Notes under the pieces: generated by a model
Databases searched by the model: none
The model's input: the letters and a program-made list of their open reading frames with translations, nothing else
What the model was told of the DNA's origin: nothing
Translations under genes and position numbers: made by a program
Shown here: positions 60,576 to 64,000 of the stretch, piece by piece
Position numbering within the stretch: position 1 is the stretch's first letter
Layout: every line of letters starts with the position of its first letter
Source: Paragonimus westermani
Taxonomy: Eukaryota > Platyhelminthes > Trematoda > Plagiorchiida > Troglotrematidae
Assembly (NCBI GenBank): GCA_008508345.1
Contig: QNGE01001005.1
Span: 137,463 to 201,462, forward strand
DNA: 64,000 nucleotides
Direction of reading: 5' to 3'

Positions 60576-63500
60576 ATTTTAGTCAGCAATCAGATGTGCC
60601 ATGTGTATAAATCTTCCCCTGTCTAAGTTGGATCTGTGAGATATAATTTTAGGGTAATGCACCTTATACTGGTGCAATGCTTCAGACTGACTGGTTGATG
60701 TCAAACACTGAAATTTCACGAGTGTCAATTTACGGAATGTTGTGAATTGCAGTTGAATTGCATTGAAAATTGCTACACTCGTGACCTTTCCGGTGATAAA
60801 TTGAGATACACCGATTTCTGTTTCGTCTGCTACCGCGAAGCAGTGGAAGACAGCCCACTGTGCCGGAAGCAGAATATCTGCAGGTTGGGGTCCATTTCCG
60901 GTTACTAACCGAACCGCTTGGGTTAGTGTCAAAAATCAAGCTAAGTGTTGTGCCGGACTGTTTCGACAATTCGACTTAGCTGTCTACTGAATGATGAATT
61001 AATGTGTTATGGGAAAGTGAAACAGTACTTGTTTTTGGGTTTCCTATAAATCACTTTCAGTATGTTCATCCAACTACACTGCTGCCTACGCACGCTGGTA
61101 CGTGCATTTGGGAACTAATCGAATACACAAATACCCTAGATACAAGAATACGAAGCAGTTTGGTCAATATATGCAGGAACATATCTGCAACCACTCATTC
61201 GATCGCATTCGGACTGAATAAATTTTCATGTGCCTCCCCAAATACATTATTCAGTTCTTGCCGCTCCAGCCGCCACTTTGGACCTCACACTTACAGCTGA
61301 CTGTAACAGTGTTATGAGTCAACTGTCAATCTATCAGATAGATTCCACAGAACCTCCTTTCGTAGGTATGGCCATGGTTTAGCTTCTAATTGCACTTGTC
61401 TAACCACTCAACACGATTTGGCCCATGGGTAACCCCTATAGCTACTGACTGTGTTTTATTTTATACGTCGCCTGTCCAGTAGACTCCCGTTTAACACACG
61501 CACTTTGTTTGCTCTACGACGTGGATTGAGTGGTTGAAGCATACATGATGATTAGAGGAAATCTTTTCTACGTGCGTATACACAAGTACGAATAGGCTGC
61601 GATGCTCAGTTCTGTACAGCTGATGGTAGCTCGGTTCACTTGGTTAGATTATGTCATTGTACAATGTGGAACCCAGATAAGTTACAAATCTTTGCCTACA
61701 CGATAGTTGCAAGCTAAAAATGAGAGAAACTTAGTAAGGTGAGAGAATGCCACAAAAAAAGCGGCTAACAATTGTGATAACTAAAGACACTTGAAAAAAG
61801 CTAAGCTGTGATGAGATCTGTGGTATCCACTTGTTTCGACAAATTCAATACAATCATGCGTAAGGTTTTCGGCTTCTGGTGGCATTTATTGTTACACTTG
61901 TATTGATGTAAGAATAATCGTTATGTTTCGTGTTTTTGGATTAGTGAATTCGTGGCTCATATTTGTACGTCCAATGTGGTGGTTCGTGAACATTTGGTTT
62001 CATATTTCCTGACGGTTACGAAATTCATACAAGGCTTGAAAGTCATAGGAAGCGGCGCTAGACAGTTTAGAGGAAAGAAGTTGGCGGGTGTTTTCACATT
62101 TAAACTTTTTTAAACAGCAAAAGAATGAATGATGGAATGTTGGAAGAAAACTAGCCAGTCAAGAGTCCAACACCAGTTTATCAAACATAACAAAACCACT
62201 TTAGCATGCTGCAATCAGAGGCTGCGTAAAACCAAAGTAAAGGGGGCGAGTGTATCTTCATTGTAACGCAGGGAGTCTGATGGTCAAGCTACCTAAATGC
62301 TGGATTTATTGCCTTGAATATGTGTGTGTGGAGTCTGTGTTTGATTTCATCTGATGGTGGCGCTGTCATTACAGATACATGGAGGTTACACCAAATCGGT
62401 CGCATCCAGGGATGGACAGAATATCCTTCGAAGGCCAACTGGGTTATTTAAATCTGTAACTTCAGCGAGTTACCCCTGAGAAATTCAACTGGGTTAGTCA
62501 CGTACATATTTCACACCAAATAACGGGGTTGGTGGATCAGTTTATACACTAGATTTGAATCACCTGCGATATGTCACTGGTACGCTAGCAACTGTCCAAC
62601 TCTACGCTGCCTGTGTAGATAACGAAACAGCGTACCCCGCCTCGTGGCTGTTCTCAACAAAGTAGGCCCATTAGGAGTCACGAATAGCTCAAACCGATTG
62701 TTCATCAGTCAGCTGAACAGAATCGAAAGTAACTATGTGAAACGATCCAGACAACCCAATCAGCATTTGAACTATCGAATTTGCCTTCGTATCCATCAAG
62801 ACAACAATCAGAGAGACGAAAATTAGCCGAAACAGTCGTTATCAATTCTCATCCATAAGGATAATGCCCAGCTTACCGTCCTCTTGAGGGTTAACTCACA
62901 CCAAACAAACGAGTGCATTGTTACCTATAGTTAACAGTGAACTTATAATTTAAAGTTGATTAATTTTCCTAACTAAATAAAGCCGAGTGTTATTGTTTTA
63001 GCGGTGTGAAAAGTTCAGCTCTTTTTATAGGTTCTCGATCTTCGCCAGGCCAACTTCGGGTGTCATCAGTATATCACAGAAGCGGGGAATTGTCAAGTTG
63101 TCGGATTTCAAACCCGAAAAGGATAAAAAGGGAAGGTCCCAGTGTGGGATATTGCAACGCATTGGTAATCTCTCAGTATGAGTCAGAAAATGTACAGTCC
63201 ACTCTGACGTTAAAGCGGGTATGTTGAGGATAACCACTGAGCCATGGGCCATGATGGAAAAATTTCTGACAGGTATCATCAGATCTGTGTAATTTGTCAT
63301 TTGGGGTCCACGTTGTGATCATTATCTACTTTCTAGGTAATTACAGTTTAAATGACAAGCTGAACCCGAGTTCGGTGAGTCAAACTAGGTTCTATGAGAG
63401 ATTTCAATGAATTCCAGTGCACGATTACACACCGTAAAAAGACGTTATAGTTTAAGCGGTGCTCACTTTGTAGCAGACGACTGCACGAGTTAAACGGGAA

Positions 63501-64000
63501 TAATTTAGACACAGCCAAATGACAAGTAGCGAGTCGGTTGGCTATCAGAACCACTTAGTGATGGTTTCACAATTGAAGGGAAACGGTTTGCAGGATAATT
63601 CCCAGTCCGAATAACTTCAGAAAAGCTGGTACAACAATGTCGGAGTGGAGCCTTGCCAAGTGTTTCGCTACACAGTCATCAGAAACGTTTGGGGGGTAGC
63701 AGTGCTGGAATGAAAACCGACCTGAACGTTTCGTTGGCGTACGACATCATAAGGTTGAACCTGTGGGAATCAATGGAACTGTCCTATATTGCGGATACTT
63801 AATATGCAACTATTCATTAAAATTTCTTTTACGTTACAGAATTGTTGGACGTCACATGATATACTAAGTGGCAAGGTGTAGGCACCTTGAGGTTGAGTGT
63901 TTGAAAGTAGGTGTAACTATTTGTTTTTGGGCTGTCAGGTCCTTTCCCGTCCTCTGCTTTTTTCTTCTCTCTTTCCATATAGCGTGTTTTCTCTCCTCGC
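60576..64000. other. No gene recognised
   Basis: The frames at 60579-60932 minus (117 codons, just beside the SINE), 61004-61300 plus, 62644-62826 plus and 63025-63300 minus show no motif I can name. A degenerate B-box-like GGATTTCAAACCC near 63102 is too weak to call. The last 60 bases are T/C-rich. Confidence 0.4.

Noticed and set aside
1..64000. CRISPR arrays, bacterial operons, rRNA genes or an organellar genome
   Set aside because: No regularly spaced repeats, no dense same-strand ORFs and no rRNA-like sequence were seen; the PLEs, SINE and splice signals point to an animal nuclear genome.

Overview
The window looks like a gene-poor piece of an animal nuclear genome. It is mildly AT-rich and has no dense ORFs or operons. 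It carries several Penelope-like retroelement (PLE) copies, a tRNA-derived SINE, a probable non-LTR retrotransposon scrap, and a few exon-like ORFs with splice-site-like borders. PLEs that carry hammerhead ribozymes, together with tRNA SINEs, would fit a flatworm, but nothing seen here fixes the species.

Layout. 1-2.9 kb: a decayed PLE on the minus strand, with a hammerhead-ribozyme sequence upstream of its ORF and, beyond that, an inverted copy of a PLE 3' end. 5.2-5.5 kb: a minus-strand relic of a PLE GIY-YIG endonuclease. 12.7-13.9 kb: a third, very old plus-strand PLE copy running from RT palm to endonuclease. 17.4 and 18.6 kb (plus) and 60.5 kb (minus): copies of one SINE family. The first of these contains a 46-bp duplication across the only N in the window. 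29.3 and 40.7 kb: two solo hammerhead-bearing PLE repeats; the 40.7-kb one has a complete catalytic core and a 7-bp helix I. 30.5-33.0 kb: the youngest PLE insertion, bounded by a 12-bp target-site duplication. It begins with a perfect 244-bp inverted copy of its own 3' end and has an RT (YVDD) plus GIY-YIG ORF broken by one stop and four frameshifts, three of them at homopolymers. 44.1 kb: a probable CR1/Jockey-type RT scrap. 47.9-48.8 kb: the best host-gene candidate, two phase-compatible exons. Other single-exon candidates lie at 11.2, 16.1, 23.5, 33.0 and 49.5 kb.

How the parts work together. The main system is the PLE: a 5' repeat carrying a hammerhead ribozyme, an RT, and a GIY-YIG nuclease that nicks the target. 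Two independent copies carry an inverted piece of the PLE 3' end at their 5' side, which suggests that this is a recurrent product of the insertion mechanism. The rest of the window is mostly featureless intergenic or intronic sequence. All calls come from reading the sequence and the translations; no database search was possible.
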